A stretch of DNA of 64,000 nt from Actinacidiphila yeochonensis CN732 (GTDB lineage Bacteria; Actinomycetota; Actinomycetes; Streptomycetales; Streptomycetaceae): assembly GCF_000745345.1 (NCBI RefSeq), contig NZ_JQNR01000004.1:868001-932000 (forward strand). The letters are read 5' to 3'. Made by a program: the position numbers and the translations under genes. The notes beneath the pieces are model-generated. The model worked only from the letters and a program-made list of their open reading frames with translations. It did not search any database and was not told where the DNA came from. Below are positions 38,013-47,645 of this stretch, piece by piece; positions within the stretch are counted from its first letter, which is position 1, and every line of letters starts with the position of its first letter.

Positions 38013-40721
38013 TCAGCGCGCCAGGCGCACCGTCACCGTCGTGCGGCCGGCGCCCAGGCCTGACAGGGTGATCCGGCCGCCCTCCGCCTTCGCCTCGAAC
38101 TCCCGCCCGGTCCGGCCGGTCCGGCTGGTGAAGGCCGTGCGGCCGTTCACCGCCACCTCGACCCGCCGCCCGTCGTCGGGGACGGAGACGCTGCCGCGGG
38201 TACCGCGCGGGGCCTGGACGGTGAGGGTGAGGGCACCGGCCGAGGGGTGCGACCACGAGACGGCCAACGGCCCCTGCGGGGTGGGCACCTGGCCGGCCGC
38301 CCACGCCACGTCGCCCGGGCTGGGCACCACCTCCCAGGTGGCGAAGCCGGGCGCCGTCGGGCGCGCCCCCAGCAGCTCGTTGGTCAGCGCGGGCAGGACG
38401 CCGGTCGACCAGCCGTGCGCCATGCTGGTGTACGCGTCCTCGTACGGGGTGCCGTCCGGGCCGATGCCCTCCCAGTTGGTGGTGCCCGGGTCGTGGCTGT
38501 CCATCCAGCCGTAGGTGCGGCGGATCTGGTCCAGCGCCGAGTCCGCCCGGCCGGTACGGAAGCGGGCCACCAGCTCCGGGTACGAGGTGAAGGCGTACAC
38601 CCGCTGCGAGGCCCCGGCGAAGAGCGTGTCGTTGTCCATGAACGCGTTGCCGTACGGCAGCACCGTGGTGGCGTCCAGGTGGGCCAGCGCCGAGGCGGCC
38701 CGGCCGGCGTCGGCCACGCCCGCGGTGATCGCGATGGCGTTGCCGTCCTGGGCGTGACGTACCGCGCCCGTCGAGGAGTCCAGGTAGGCGCCCGCCGCCG
38801 CGTCCCACAGCGACGCGTTGACCGCCTTCGCCACCTGGGCGGCCCGCGCCGTCCACCGGTCGGCGTCCGCGCCCTTGCCCAGCCAGCGGGCCAGCGCCGC
38901 CGCGTCGGTCAGCGCCTGCACGTAGTTGGCGTTGTAGTACGTGATCTTGCCGGTGCGGCCGAGGAAGGCGTAGTCGCCGTAACCGTCGGTGCCGTTCAGG
39001 CCCTTGGAGAGCAGGCCGTCGGAGTCGGTGACCGAGGGGTACCAGCCGTCGAGGACCTTCAGCAGCACCGGGTACCACGTGGTGGCGTAGGCGCGGTCGC
39101 CGGTGTAGAGGACGTAGTCCCAGCTGCACGTCACCCACCACAGCGGGTAGTCGAAGAGCGGGAGAGTGTAGCCGTTGATCGAGGCGGGCGGTATCCAGCC
39201 GTCGGCGCGCTGGTGGGCGGCCAGGTCGGCCAGCACGTCGCGCGCCGCGGCGGCCGCGTCGTCGTGCGTGAGGTACAGGGTGCGGGCGGAGACGGCCAGG
39301 TCGCCGACGTACGGGTCGCGGTCGCGCTTGGCGCCGTCGTGCAGCACCAGCTTGCCGTCCAGCGTCGGGGTGTCGGCGCCGCGCGGGTCGATGTCGTCGG
39401 AGCGGAAGGTGTCCGTGACCAGCTCGTTGGTGTAGGCGGCCCCGTACCAGTAGCGGTTCAGGTCGTCGTCGGAGCTGAGGAACCAGCCGCGGTAGGAGTC
39501 CGGGGTGCCCACGTAGGCGGTGAAGTCCACCCACACCGCGTCCACCGAGACCTCGCCGTAGGGCAGCGCGGCGGGCGCGTCGGAGGCCAGCGCGTCCAGG
39601 CTGATCTGGAGGTAGCGGAAGCCGTGCAGGCCGTCGGCGTACACCTGGTCGCCGGCCAGGTAGCCCTTGGCGTCCTGCCAGTCGGCGCCCTTGGCCGGCA
39701 CCGCGTACTGGTCGGTGCCCTGCGAGGGCACCCCGGACTGGTCGGCGCGGGTGAAGTCGCTGCGCTCGGTGAGGAACTCGACGGTCTCGGAGAACGCCAG
39801 CCGCACCCCGGGGCTGCCCGCGGAGGCGGACTGGAAGCGCAGGTGCGGGTAGCCGACCACGACCTTGCCGAAGTCGACCACGATCCGCGGCACGTCGTCG
39901 TCGGCCAGCACCCCCGGGTAGACCTCGTTGACCCGGGTGAACTGCCCCTGGGGGGTGTCCTGGTCGCCGGTGACGGTGATCCGCACACCCGTGGTGGACA
40001 CCTTCCGGTCGAACGGGACCGCCCGGCGCGTGCTGGTGTTGCCGGTGACGGTGGCCGCGCTCTGCCAGGCCGAGCCGTCCCAGGTCTCCACGGTGAAGTC
40101 GGTGGGCACGCCGTCGGCGTTCGACAGCAGGGTGATCCCGGGCAGGTCGAGCGCGGCGGGCACCGTGACGGTGAGGGTGTCGGGGTAGGAGGCGATCGTG
40201 TCGTCGTTCCAGAACGTGTCCGGGTCGCCGTCGACCGCGTTGCCCGCGTCGTAGGTGCGCGGCTGCCCGTTGTCACCGTTGTTGGGCGCGTGCGAGGAGG
40301 ACGCGGCGGCGGTGGTGCCGGCCGGCCACGCCGGCGGCTGCGCAGGCTTCGGCCGGGTCAGCACGGCGACCCCGCCGCCGGGGCGCAGCAGCGAGTCGGC
40401 GCCGCTGACCTGGCCCTCCGTCCGCAGGATGCGCACCGGGCGGACGGTGCGGCCGCCCGGGCCCTGCACGTAGCGCTGCCAGTCGCCGGCCGCGCTCGCG
40501 AGGCCGGCGGGGCCGGACTTGGCGGCGGCGTGCCCGTCGCCGGCCGGGGCCGCGACAGCCGGGACGGCCCCGGCGGCCAGCCCCGCGGCGACGGCCGCGC
40601 CGCCGACCCCGGCGCGCAGCACGCTGCGGCGGGCAGGACCCGGGACCGGATCGACGGACGGGCCGACGGACGGGCCGGTGGGGCCGGCGAGGGCGGGGTC
40701 TTCAGCGGGGGACGTGGACAT
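38013..40721 (-). CDS. Secreted GH78 alpha-L-rhamnosidase-like enzyme with discoidin-like domain
   Basis: 902 aa and intact. A twin-arginine signal (ARRSVLRAGVGGAAVAAGLA) precedes the mature part. An F5/8C-like carbohydrate-binding domain follows at about 115-250 (YDAGNAVDGDPDTFWND; FTVETWDGSAWQSAATV). Next come a GH78 beta-domain (PRIVVDFGKVVVGYPHLRF) and the barrel (LNRYWYGAAYTNELVTDTF; DGAKRDRDPYVGDLAVS; YPLWWVTCSWDYVLYTGD; TTNWEGIGPDG). The C-terminal beta-domain is GPLAVSWSHPSAGALTLTV. ATG 40721 has GGGAG seven bases upstream. Two LacI-type palindromes lie 20-60 bases upstream of the start, which links its control to the other GH78 genes. Confidence 0.9.
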   Translation of the reverse strand: MSTSPAEDPALAGPTGPSVGPSVDPVPGPARRSVLRAGVGGAAVAAGLAAGAVPAVAAPAGDGHAAAKSGPAGLASAAGDWQRYVQGPGGRTVRPVRILRTEGQVSGADSLLRPGGGVAVLTRPKPAQPPAWPAGTTAAASSSHAPNNGDNGQPRTYDAGNAVDGDPDTFWNDDTIASYPDTLTVTVPAALDLPGITLLSNADGVPTDFTVETWDGSAWQSAATVTGNTSTRRAVPFDRKVSTTGVRITVTGDQDTPQGQFTRVNEVYPGVLADDDVPRIVVDFGKVVVGYPHLRFQSASAGSPGVRLAFSETVEFLTERSDFTRADQSGVPSQGTDQYAVPAKGADWQDAKGYLAGDQVYADGLHGFRYLQISLDALASDAPAALPYGEVSVDAVWVDFTAYVGTPDSYRGWFLSSDDDLNRYWYGAAYTNELVTDTFRSDDIDPRGADTPTLDGKLVLHDGAKRDRDPYVGDLAVSARTLYLTHDDAAAAARDVLADLAAHQRADGWIPPASINGYTLPLFDYPLWWVTCSWDYVLYTGDRAYATTWYPVLLKVLDGWYPSVTDSDGLLSKGLNGTDGYGDYAFLGRTGKITYYNANYVQALTDAAALARWLGKGADADRWTARAAQVAKAVNASLWDAAAGAYLDSSTGAVRHAQDGNAIAITAGVADAGRAASALAHLDATTVLPYGNAFMDNDTLFAGASQRVYAFTSYPELVARFRTGRADSALDQIRRTYGWMDSHDPGTTNWEGIGPDGTPYEDAYTSMAHGWSTGVLPALTNELLGARPTAPGFATWEVVPSPGDVAWAAGQVPTPQGPLAVSWSHPSAGALTLTVQAPRGTRGSVSVPDDGRRVEVAVNGRTAFTSRTGRTGREFEAKAEGGRITLSGLGAGRTTVTVRLAR

Positions 40722-40740
40722 GGCGACTCCCAGCGAGTAC

Positions 40741-40781
40741 GACAACGTTGTCTAGGCGCAATGCATGCGTGAAACGATTCA
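40741..40781. promoter_or_regulatory. LacI-type operators GACAACGTTGTC and TGAAACGATTCA
   Basis: GACAACGTTGTC (40741-40752) is a perfect 12-bp palindrome. TGAAACGATTCA (40770-40781) is identical to the sites before the first GH78 gene. Both are just upstream of the minus-strand GH78 start. A third related sequence TTGAAACGGTTGCA lies at 40875-40888. Confidence 0.7.
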
Positions 40782-40888
40782 GTTTCCTGGTTCGGCATGA
40801 GGCTACAAGCAGCCCGGGGCCGCGTCCATACACGTGCACCGGGTCGATTGCTCCGCCAGTACACCGCGGACGGGTTGAAACGGTTGCA

Positions 40889-41172
40889 GTGGCCCCCGCG
40901 CCCGGCCTGTGGTCCTGGCCGTGGACGGTACGCGGTCAGTGCTGATCGGCGGGGCGTCGGACGACCGGACCTCGAACGGCGGGCGTCGGACAGGGTGTGG
41001 CGGGCTGGGGGTGGCGGACAGAGGGGGCGGGCAGGGGGCGGGGGACAGGGATGTTGGACGGAGGGTGTCGGACAGCGGGACGTCGCGTCCGGCGCGTGTG
41101 GTCGCGCGGCGCCTCGGGCTGCCCCGCGTGCCGACGGACCGGTCGGTGCGGCACCCCCGTGGGCCTGGCCGG
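40889..41172. other. G-rich low-complexity intergenic stretch
   Basis: No gene is supported. From about 41005 to 41090 the plus strand has closely spaced runs of three to six G (for example GGGGGCGGGCAGGGGGCGGG), which could form a G-quadruplex, with degenerate GGACGG/GGACAG repeats. Confidence 0.5.
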
Positions 41173-41204
41173 CCGGCCGGGACGGCTCACACCGTCCCGG
41201 CCGG
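41173..41204 (-). terminator. Hairpin terminator after folD-like gene
   Basis: Perfect 13-bp stem CCGGCCGGGACGG with a CTCACA loop, ending seven bases before the folD-like stop codon. Confidence 0.8.
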
Positions 41205-41210
41205 GTCCGG

Positions 41211-42068
41211 TCACTCGCCGAGCTGCCGCGCGGCGGCGGCCACGGTCTGGGCCAGAAGGACGGCGATGGTCATCGGTCCGACCCCGCCGGGGACCGGGGT
41301 GATGAGGCCGGCACGGGTACGGGCGGAGTCGAAGTCCACGTCGCCGACGTTGCCCGCGCTGTATCCGGCGTCGATCACCACCGCGCCCGGCTTGACGTCC
41401 TCGCCCCGGATCAGGCGGGGTCGTCCGACGGCCGCCACGACGACGTCCGCTTCCCTGACGATCGCGGACAGGTTCGCTGTGCGGGAGTGGCAGTACGTCA
41501 CCGTGGCGTCCCTCGCGAGCAGGAGCATCCCCGCCGGCTTGCCGAGGATCGCGCTGCGGCCGACGACCACCGCGTGTCTGCCGGCCAGTTCGACGGCGTA
41601 CTCGTCCAGCAGCCGCATGATGCCGCCGGGGGTGCACGACACGAAGCCGGGCAGTCCGAAGCTCATCGCGGCGAAGGAGTGCGTGGTGACACCGTCGACG
41701 TCCTTGTGCGGTGCGATGGCCTCGAAGGCCGCGCGCTCGTCGATGTGCGGGCCTACGGGGTGCTGCAGGAGGATGCCGTGCACGTCCGGGTCGTCGGACA
41801 GGGCGGTGAGCGTGTCGACCAGTTCCGAGGTCGTGGTGGTGGCGGGCAGGCCGATGTGCCGGGACAGGATGCCGGCCTTCGCGCTCCGTGCCTGCTTCAT
41901 CCGCACGTACGTGACCGAGGCGGGGTCCTCACCCACCAGGACGGTCGCCAGGCATGGTGCCGCCCCCGTGCGCCGGGTGAGCTCCGCCGCCCTGGCCGCG
42001 GCCTCCTCGACGACGCGGCGGGCAAGGCCGGCACCGTCCATGAGCTGTGCTGTTTGTGTTGGGAACAT
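41211..42068 (-). CDS. folD: FolD-like methylenetetrahydrofolate dehydrogenase/cyclohydrolase
   Basis: 285 aa. The catalytic motif is SVTYVRMKQARSAKAGI, with the Tyr and Lys of FolD kept. The second motif reads GILLQHPVG where the common form is QLPLP; HKDVDGVTTHSF follows. The NADP fold has CTPGGIMRLLDEY and VVGRSAILGKP, with ADVVVAAVGRPRLI, VVIDAGY and TPVPGGVGPMTIAVLL. It interconverts methylene-, methenyl- and formyl-tetrahydrofolate. ATG 42068 has GGGAGG five bases upstream. The QHPV and CTPGG changes mark a divergent paralogue, of the kind found beside the housekeeping FolD in streptomycetes; this is inferred. Confidence 0.88.
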   Translation of the reverse strand: MFPTQTAQLMDGAGLARRVVEEAAARAAELTRRTGAAPCLATVLVGEDPASVTYVRMKQARSAKAGILSRHIGLPATTTTSELVDTLTALSDDPDVHGILLQHPVGPHIDERAAFEAIAPHKDVDGVTTHSFAAMSFGLPGFVSCTPGGIMRLLDEYAVELAGRHAVVVGRSAILGKPAGMLLLARDATVTYCHSRTANLSAIVREADVVVAAVGRPRLIRGEDVKPGAVVIDAGYSAGNVGDVDFDSARTRAGLITPVPGGVGPMTIAVLLAQTVAAAARQLGE

Positions 42069-42495
42069 GCTGCCTCCCAGGCGTGGCTGACCACTCGCCC
42101 AGGCGCACGGCATCGACGCTCTCGTCAGGCCGCTCCCCGGTGGTGCTCCACCTCAGCGCCAGTCACGGCCCACGCCGCATTGTAGACGCGAACGGCCTCG
42201 GTGGGACGGAAGCCGCGGCGGACGGTGCCGCGGTGCTGCGGGTGGAGGGTTCGAGCGGCACGTCCGTCCGGCCCGGCTTCAGCCGCCTGTCGGGCGTCCA
42301 AGTGGGACCGGCACGATGCCACCGGCTGCTCGGGCTGCTCCCGCCGGGACTTCGGACCCTCCTCGGCCCTTATCTGCCTCCTCGGCTCCTCGGTCCTCCC
42401 TCGGCCTTCCGCTGTCCCCTTCCTCCGCTCGGCTTCCTCACCCGATCGGCTCGCCCTCGGGGGTGGTGGCGGTCGGGGGCGCCCACGCTGGGGGC
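42069..42495. other. Divergent intergenic region, no gene seen
   Basis: About 430 bases between the folD-like gene and the DUF3533-like gene. Short open frames are Pro/Ser/Arg-rich and unsupported. It should hold promoters for both. Confidence 0.45.
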
Positions 42496-43608
42496 ATGGA
42501 CGGTGACCAGCGCGGCGTTCCGGCCGAGGGCGACCCCGACCTTCCGGCCGAGGGCGACCCCGACCGGCCGCAGGGCCTGCTGCGGGAGTTCCAGGACGCG
42601 GTCACCACCCGCTCCGCCCTGCTTGTCCTCGGGGTCATGGCGCTCGGCGTGCTCTTCATCGCCTCCTACGCCGGCGCGTTCCACCACCCCGTCCCGAAGG
42701 GCATCACCCTCGGCGTGGTCGCGCCCGCGGGGGCGTCAGGGCGGCTGGTCGCCGAACTCGACTCGCTGCCCGGCCACCCGGTGGCGCCGCACGCGGTGGA
42801 CTCGGCGGCCGAGGCGCGACGGCGGATCCGGGACCGCGACCTCTACGGCGCTCTGGTCGTCAGCCCGCGGGGCCGGACCGACCAACTGCTGGTGGCCGCC
42901 GGGGGCGGCCCGCCCGCCGCCCAGGCGCTCCAGCAGATCGCCACCCGGGTCGCCGCCGCCCAGCGGCCGGCCCGCGCCGTCACCACCCTCGACCTCGCCC
43001 CGGTCGGCAGCGGTGACTTCCACGGCCTGTCCTCCTTCTACCTGGTCGTCGGCTGGTGCGTCGGCGGATACCTGTGCGCGTCGATCCTGGCCGTCAGCTA
43101 CGGCGCCCGCCCGGTCAACCTGCGGCGGGCGATCATGCGGCTCGCCGTGCTGGCCGGCTACGCGATCTCCAGCGGCCTGCTGGGCGCGGTGGTGATCGGG
43201 CCGATCCTCGGCGCGCTGCCGGGCGGCGTCGTCCCCCTGTGGTGGCTGGGGGCGCTGACCGTGTTCGCCGTGGGCGCGGCCACCTTCGCGTTCCAGGGGC
43301 TCGCGGGCGTCATCGGCATCGGGCTGACCATCCTCGTGGTGGTGATCGCCGGCAACCCGAGCGCCGGCGGCGCCTACCCGTACCCGCTGCTGCCGCCGTT
43401 CTGGCGTGCCATCGGGCCCGCGCTGCCCCCGGGCGCGGGGACCTGGTCGGCCCGCTCCATCGCGTACTTCGGTGGCCGCGGGCTCCTCGGCCCGATGCTG
43501 GTGCTGGGCGCGTGGGCGCTGTGCGGGACGGTGGTGACGCTGGCGGCCGCGGTGTTCGGCGGCCGTGTGCGGCCGGTGGTGCCGCCCGAGGCCGCGTCGG
43601 CGGTGTGA
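42496..43608 (+). CDS. Membrane protein, DUF3533/ABC-2-like
   Basis: 370 aa. An N-terminal tail with a duplicated VPAEGDPD/LPAEGDPD segment, one membrane helix (ALLVLGVMALGVLFIASYAG), an extracellular domain of about 130 residues (ITLGVVAPAGASGRLVAEL; DRDLYGALVVSPRG), then five to six helices (FYLVVGWCVGGYLCASIL; AVLAGYAISSGLLGAVVIG; FQGLAGVIGIGLTILVVVIA). This is the DUF3533/YhgE-like layout related to ABC-2 permeases without an ATPase. The function is unknown. ATG 42496 is preceded by GGGGG. Its stop codon lies inside the first copy of a 33-bp tandem repeat. Confidence 0.78.
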   Translation: MDGDQRGVPAEGDPDLPAEGDPDRPQGLLREFQDAVTTRSALLVLGVMALGVLFIASYAGAFHHPVPKGITLGVVAPAGASGRLVAELDSLPGHPVAPHAVDSAAEARRRIRDRDLYGALVVSPRGRTDQLLVAAGGGPPAAQALQQIATRVAAAQRPARAVTTLDLAPVGSGDFHGLSSFYLVVGWCVGGYLCASILAVSYGARPVNLRRAIMRLAVLAGYAISSGLLGAVVIGPILGALPGGVVPLWWLGALTVFAVGAATFAFQGLAGVIGIGLTILVVVIAGNPSAGGAYPYPLLPPFWRAIGPALPPGAGTWSARSIAYFGGRGLLGPMLVLGAWALCGTVVTLAAAVFGGRVRPVVPPEAASAV

Positions 43609-43670
43609 GGGCGGCGGTCGGCACGGCGTGTCGTCCGGTGAGGGCGGCGGTCGGCACGGCGTGTCGTCCG
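43605..43670. repeat. 33-bp tandem duplication spanning a stop codon
   Basis: Two exact-looking 33-bp copies (start GTGAGGGCGGCGGTCGGC) at 43605-43637 and 43638-43670. The first holds the TGA of the DUF3533-like gene, so the end of the gene has been copied downstream. Confidence 0.85.
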
Positions 43671-43940
43671 GCCGTTCCTCGTCGGATGAATGTTCCCGGA
43701 CCCGGGCGGGTGACTCCGGAAAGGAGCCGCGGGAATGATCTCCGCCGCGCCGAAAGGCCCGTTCCGGCGCCGCACGGCGACGGCGCCGAGCGGAATGCGA
43801 TCTCGGCAGCCGTAATCGGCCCGGCTGCGGAATGCGCGCGTGAATTCAGGCGGTGTCTCAACTCGGCCGCGGGGCGACGAGGCGGACCGATCAACGACTG
43901 GTCGTCTTTTGTCGCCGGCCGCTCGCGGTGCACCGAAGCG
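43671..43940. other. Intergenic region, no supported gene
   Basis: Less GC-biased than the genes. A 26-codon frame (43735-43815, MISAAPKGPFRRR...) has a GGAG site nine bases upstream, but is too short to support from sequence alone. Confidence 0.4.
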
Positions 43941-43985
43941 GACCCGTTCGCCCGCGCGGGTCCGGCCCGCGCGGGCGAACGGGTC
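43941..43985. terminator. Very strong bidirectional hairpin
   Basis: Perfect 20-bp stem beginning GACCCGTTCGCCC with a TCCGG loop, ten bases beyond the glycosyltransferase stop. Confidence 0.9.
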
Positions 43986-43995
43986 CACGGGACGG

Positions 43996-45201
43996 CTACA
44001 GCGGCTCGGGCTGCGCCGACAGCGGCGCCCCCTGGTGCACCTGGTCGATCAGGGCGCCGTAGGCGGCGACCATCCGGGTGCGGCTGAACTGCTCCCGGCA
44101 TGCCTCCAGCGCCGGCGCGAACAGCGGTGCCCGCTCCACCGCCTCGGTCCAGGCGGCGGCGATCGCCTCGCGGTCGGGCGGGGTCAGCAGCCCCCGTCCG
44201 GCCACCAGGTCCGCGCAGTCGCCGACATCGGTGGCCACCGGTACGGCGCCGCACATCATGCCCTCGATCAGGCACAGCGGCGCGGCCTCACCCGACGACG
44301 AGGTCAGCGACACCACGTCGGAGGCGGCGTACAGCGCCTCCATGTCGGCCCGGACACCCAGCGTCAGCATCCGTTCGGCCAGCCACGGCTCGTCGCCGAG
44401 CGCCGCCGCGATCTCCGCCCGCAGCCCCGGGTTGGCGGCGGTCATGCCCGCGCCGCACATCAGGACGCGCGCGTCCGGCGACCGCCGCAGGTACGCGCGG
44501 GCCGAGGCGAGGAAGAGCGGCACGTTCTTCATCGCCGCCCAGCGCGCCGCGAACGTCACCAACGGCGCCTGCGCCGGGATGCCCAGCGCGGCCCGCACCT
44601 GGGCGCGGCGCACCGGATCGGGGCGGAAGCGCAGCAGGTCCACGCCGTTCGGGATGACGTGCAGGATCTCGGCGGGGACGCCCGCGGCCGCGTAGGCGCG
44701 GCGGGTGGACTCCGCGCAGCACACGCACGCCTGCACCCGGCCCGCCGCCACACCCGCGAGCAGCGCGTCCAGGGCCGGACCCTGGTTCTCCGGATCGGAC
44801 CGGTGCAGGCACACCACGACCGGGCGCAGCGGCAGCCCCGCCTGGTTGAGCAGGGCCAGCGGCTGCTCCTTGAGGGAGAGCACCACGTCGGCCGCCGCCG
44901 TCGCCCGCGCGGTCGCCGCGAGCTCGGCGGCGGTGAACGCCGTCATGCCGGCCGCCGGGCCCGCCGCGTCCGAGCCGCGGCGGAGCGCCGTCACCGGCAC
45001 CCCCGCGGCGGTCAGCGAGCGGTAACAGGCGTCCTCCTCCATCGGCTGCCGGGTCGCCTCCCGGTTCATCTCGCCCTCGACGCTCAGCACCGAGTGCCGC
45101 TGCGCGCCGCCGTGCAGGCCGAGCACCACATCACTGTGCAGGATGCGGGCTCCACCGGAAAAGAAACCCTCGTAGATCGACAGCACACGCACTTCGCTCA
45201 T
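43996..45201 (-). CDS. GT4-type glycosyltransferase
   Basis: 401 aa, GT-B fold. The N-terminal domain starts VRVLSIYEGFFSGGARILHS with Gly-rich loop. The middle has VVVCLHRSDPENQG and HVIPNGVDLLRFRPD. The nucleotide-sugar domain has FAARWAAMKNVPLFLASARA and the family-4 EX7E region SSSGEAAPLCLIEGMMCGAVPV. It transfers a sugar from an NDP- or GDP-sugar to an unknown acceptor, probably a surface glycan or secondary metabolite. ATG 45201 gives the family start, though no clear ribosome site is present; GTG 45210 is an alternative. It stands alone between hairpin and htpG. Confidence 0.85.
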   Translation of the reverse strand: MSEVRVLSIYEGFFSGGARILHSDVVLGLHGGAQRHSVLSVEGEMNREATRQPMEEDACYRSLTAAGVPVTALRRGSDAAGPAAGMTAFTAAELAATARATAAADVVLSLKEQPLALLNQAGLPLRPVVVCLHRSDPENQGPALDALLAGVAAGRVQACVCCAESTRRAYAAAGVPAEILHVIPNGVDLLRFRPDPVRRAQVRAALGIPAQAPLVTFAARWAAMKNVPLFLASARAYLRRSPDARVLMCGAGMTAANPGLRAEIAAALGDEPWLAERMLTLGVRADMEALYAASDVVSLTSSSGEAAPLCLIEGMMCGAVPVATDVGDCADLVAGRGLLTPPDREAIAAAWTEAVERAPLFAPALEACREQFSRTRMVAAYGALIDQVHQGAPLSAQPEPL

Positions 45202-45615
45202 AACGCGCACCCATCGGGACGTCCCGCGCTGACGGGAATGTGAACGGACCCCCTTGACCAGCGGGTTAGCCGCGATGGGACCACCTGAAACCAGATACCG
45301 GGTGAATTCCGTATTTCTGGCAGGGGTAGCCGGTGTTTCCGGTGGTACCCCGCTCCGCGGACGACGCGCCGGCCGTCTCTGGGAGAGGTCGCGCGGCGCC
45401 CCGGGGGCACGCCGCAACAGGCCGCCCACCAGGCACTTTTCGGGCAGGAGCCGAGACTCGGCGGGGGCGGTGCGCGCCGTGGCCGCCGTCCCGGGCGGCG
45501 CCCCGTGCGAACGGCCCGGCCGGACCCCCTGCGGTCCGGTCGGCGCGCGGCGTTAGATTGCCTGGGTCAGCTCCTGTCGCCCAGGTGACCCGAGAAGCAA
45601 CGAGGATCGATCCCC
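45202..45615. other. Divergent promoter region of GT4 gene and htpG
   Basis: 414 bases with no gene. A TTAGAT -10-like box near 45553, about 60 bases before the htpG start, is a candidate. I found no HspR (HAIR) or CIRCE element. Confidence 0.45.
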
Positions 45616-47592
45616 ATGCCCACTGAGACGTTCGAGTTCCAGGTGGAGGCGCGCCAGCTCCTCCAGATGATGATCCACTCGATCTACTCGAACAAGGACG
45701 TTTTCCTGCGCGAACTCGTCTCCAACGCCTCCGACGCCCTGGACAAGCTCCGCCTCCAGGTACTGCGCGAGGAGGTGCCGGACGTCGACGCGTCCGACCT
45801 GCACATCGAGATCGAGGCCGACCCGGTCGCCCGCACGCTGACCGTGCGGGACAACGGCGTCGGCATGTCCCACGACGATGTCGTCCAGCTCATCGGCACC
45901 ATCGCCAACTCCGGTACGGCGCAGTTCCTCCAGGACCTGCACCGGGCCAAGGAGACGGACGGGGACGGCGGCTCCGGCTCGCCCGAGGGACTGATCGGCC
46001 AGTTCGGCGTCGGCTTCTACTCCAGCTTCATGGTCGCCGACGAGGTGACGCTGCTGACCCGGCGGGCCGGCGAGCCGCACGGCACCCGCTGGACGTCCAC
46101 CGGCGAGGCCACCTACTCCGTGGAGACGGTCGAGGAGGCGCCGCAGGGCACCGCCGTCACACTGCGGCTGAAGCCCGTCGACACCGAGGACAAGCTGCAC
46201 GACTACACCTCGCCGTGGAAGATCCGCGAGATCGTCAAGAGGTACTCGGACTTCATCACCTGGCCGATCCGGATGGCCGCGCCCGAGCCGGCCCCCGCCG
46301 ACGGCGCCGCCTCCTCCGAGGACGCCGAGAGCGCCGCCGAGGGCGCGGAGACCGCCGGGGCCCGCGAGCCGGAGACGCTCAACTCGATGAAGGCCCTGTG
46401 GGCCCGCTCCCGCGACGAGGTCTCCGACGCCGAGTACCACGAGCTGTACAAGCACATCAGCCACGACTGGCAGGACCCGCTGGAGACCATCCGCCTCCAG
46501 GCCGAGGGCACCTTCGAGTACCAGGCGCTGCTCTTCCTGCCCGCGCACGCGCCGCACGACCTCTTCCACCAGGACGCCCGGCGCGGCGTCCAGCTCTACG
46601 TCAAGCGCGTGTTCGTCATGGACGACTGCGAGGCGCTGATGCCGCCCTACCTGCGCTTCGTCAAGGGCGTGGTGGACGCCGCCGACCTGTCGCTGAACGT
46701 CTCCCGCGAGATCCTCCAGCAGGACCGGCAGATCCAGCTCATGCACCGGCGGCTGGCCAAGAAGGTGCTCTCCACCATCAAGGACCTGATGGCCAAGGAC
46801 CCCGAGCGGTACGCCGCCTTCTGGCGGGAGTTCGGCCGGGTGCTCAAGGAGGGCCTGATCGGGGACCTGGAGAACCGCGACGCGATCCTCGCGCTGTGCT
46901 CCTTCGCCACCACCCACGACAAGGACGCGCCCACCACGCTCGCCCAGTACGTGGAGCGGATGAAGGAGGGCCAGAAGTACGTCTACTACGCCACCGGCGA
47001 GTCGCGGCAGGCGCTGGAGAACTCCCCGCACATGGAGGCGTTCCGGGCCCGCGGGGTGGAGGTGCTGCTGCTCACCGACCAGGTGGACGAGGTGTGGGTG
47101 GACGCCGTTCCGGTCTTCGACGGCAAGGAGCTGCGGTCGATCGCCAAGGGCGAGGTCGAGCTGGACGACGAGGCCGGCGGCGAGGAGGCCGAGGCCGAAC
47201 GCGGCAAGCGGCAGGAGGAGTTCTCCGGTCTGCTGGAGTGGCTGGGCGGGCAGCTGGCCGAGCAGGTCAAGGAGGTGCGGCTCTCCTCCCGGCTGACCGT
47301 CTCCCCGGCCTGCGTCGTCACCGACGCGCAGGACGCCTCCCCGGCGCTGGAGAACCTCTACCGTGCCATGGGGCAGGAGCTGCCGCCGGTCAAGCGCATC
47401 CTCGAACTCAACCCGGACCACGCCCTGGTGACCGGTCTGCGGGCGGCCCACGCCGAGCGGCCGGACGACCCGGGCCTCGCGGAGTCGGCCGAACTCCTGC
47501 ACGGCATGGCCCTGCTGGCGGAGGGCGGCGACCTCGCCGACCCGGCCCGGTTCGTCCGCCTGGTCGCCGACCGGCTGGAGCGCACCCTGTAG
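45616..47592 (+). CDS. htpG: Molecular chaperone HtpG (Hsp90)
   Basis: 658 aa. N-terminal ATPase: [55 protein letters not shown] and [15 protein letters not shown], all classic Hsp90 motifs. The middle domain has [38 protein letters not shown] and [17 protein letters not shown]-terminal dimerisation domain follows. It is an ATP-driven cytosolic chaperone. An acidic Ala/Glu-rich insertion (about residues 225-255) lies at the charged-linker position, longer than in Escherichia coli. ATG 45616 is preceded by GAGGAT. It is followed by a strong terminator. Confidence 0.97.
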
Positions 47593-47607
47593 CTCCGCCG
47601 GTACGGC

Positions 47608-47645
47608 CCCGGGCCGCCGGACGGAGAGCCGTCCGGCGGCCCGGG
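47608..47645 (+). terminator. Hairpin terminator after htpG
   Basis: Perfect 17-bp stem starting CCCGGGCCGCCGGACGG with an AGAG tetraloop, 15 bases after the stop. Confidence 0.9.

Noticed and set aside
42248..42255. GGTTCGAG resembling a tRNA T-loop
   Set aside because: No matching acceptor, D-arm or anticodon stem could be folded around it.
43735..43815. A 26-codon frame with a good ribosome site
   Set aside because: Too short and without recognisable features to call as a gene; recorded only as a possibility.
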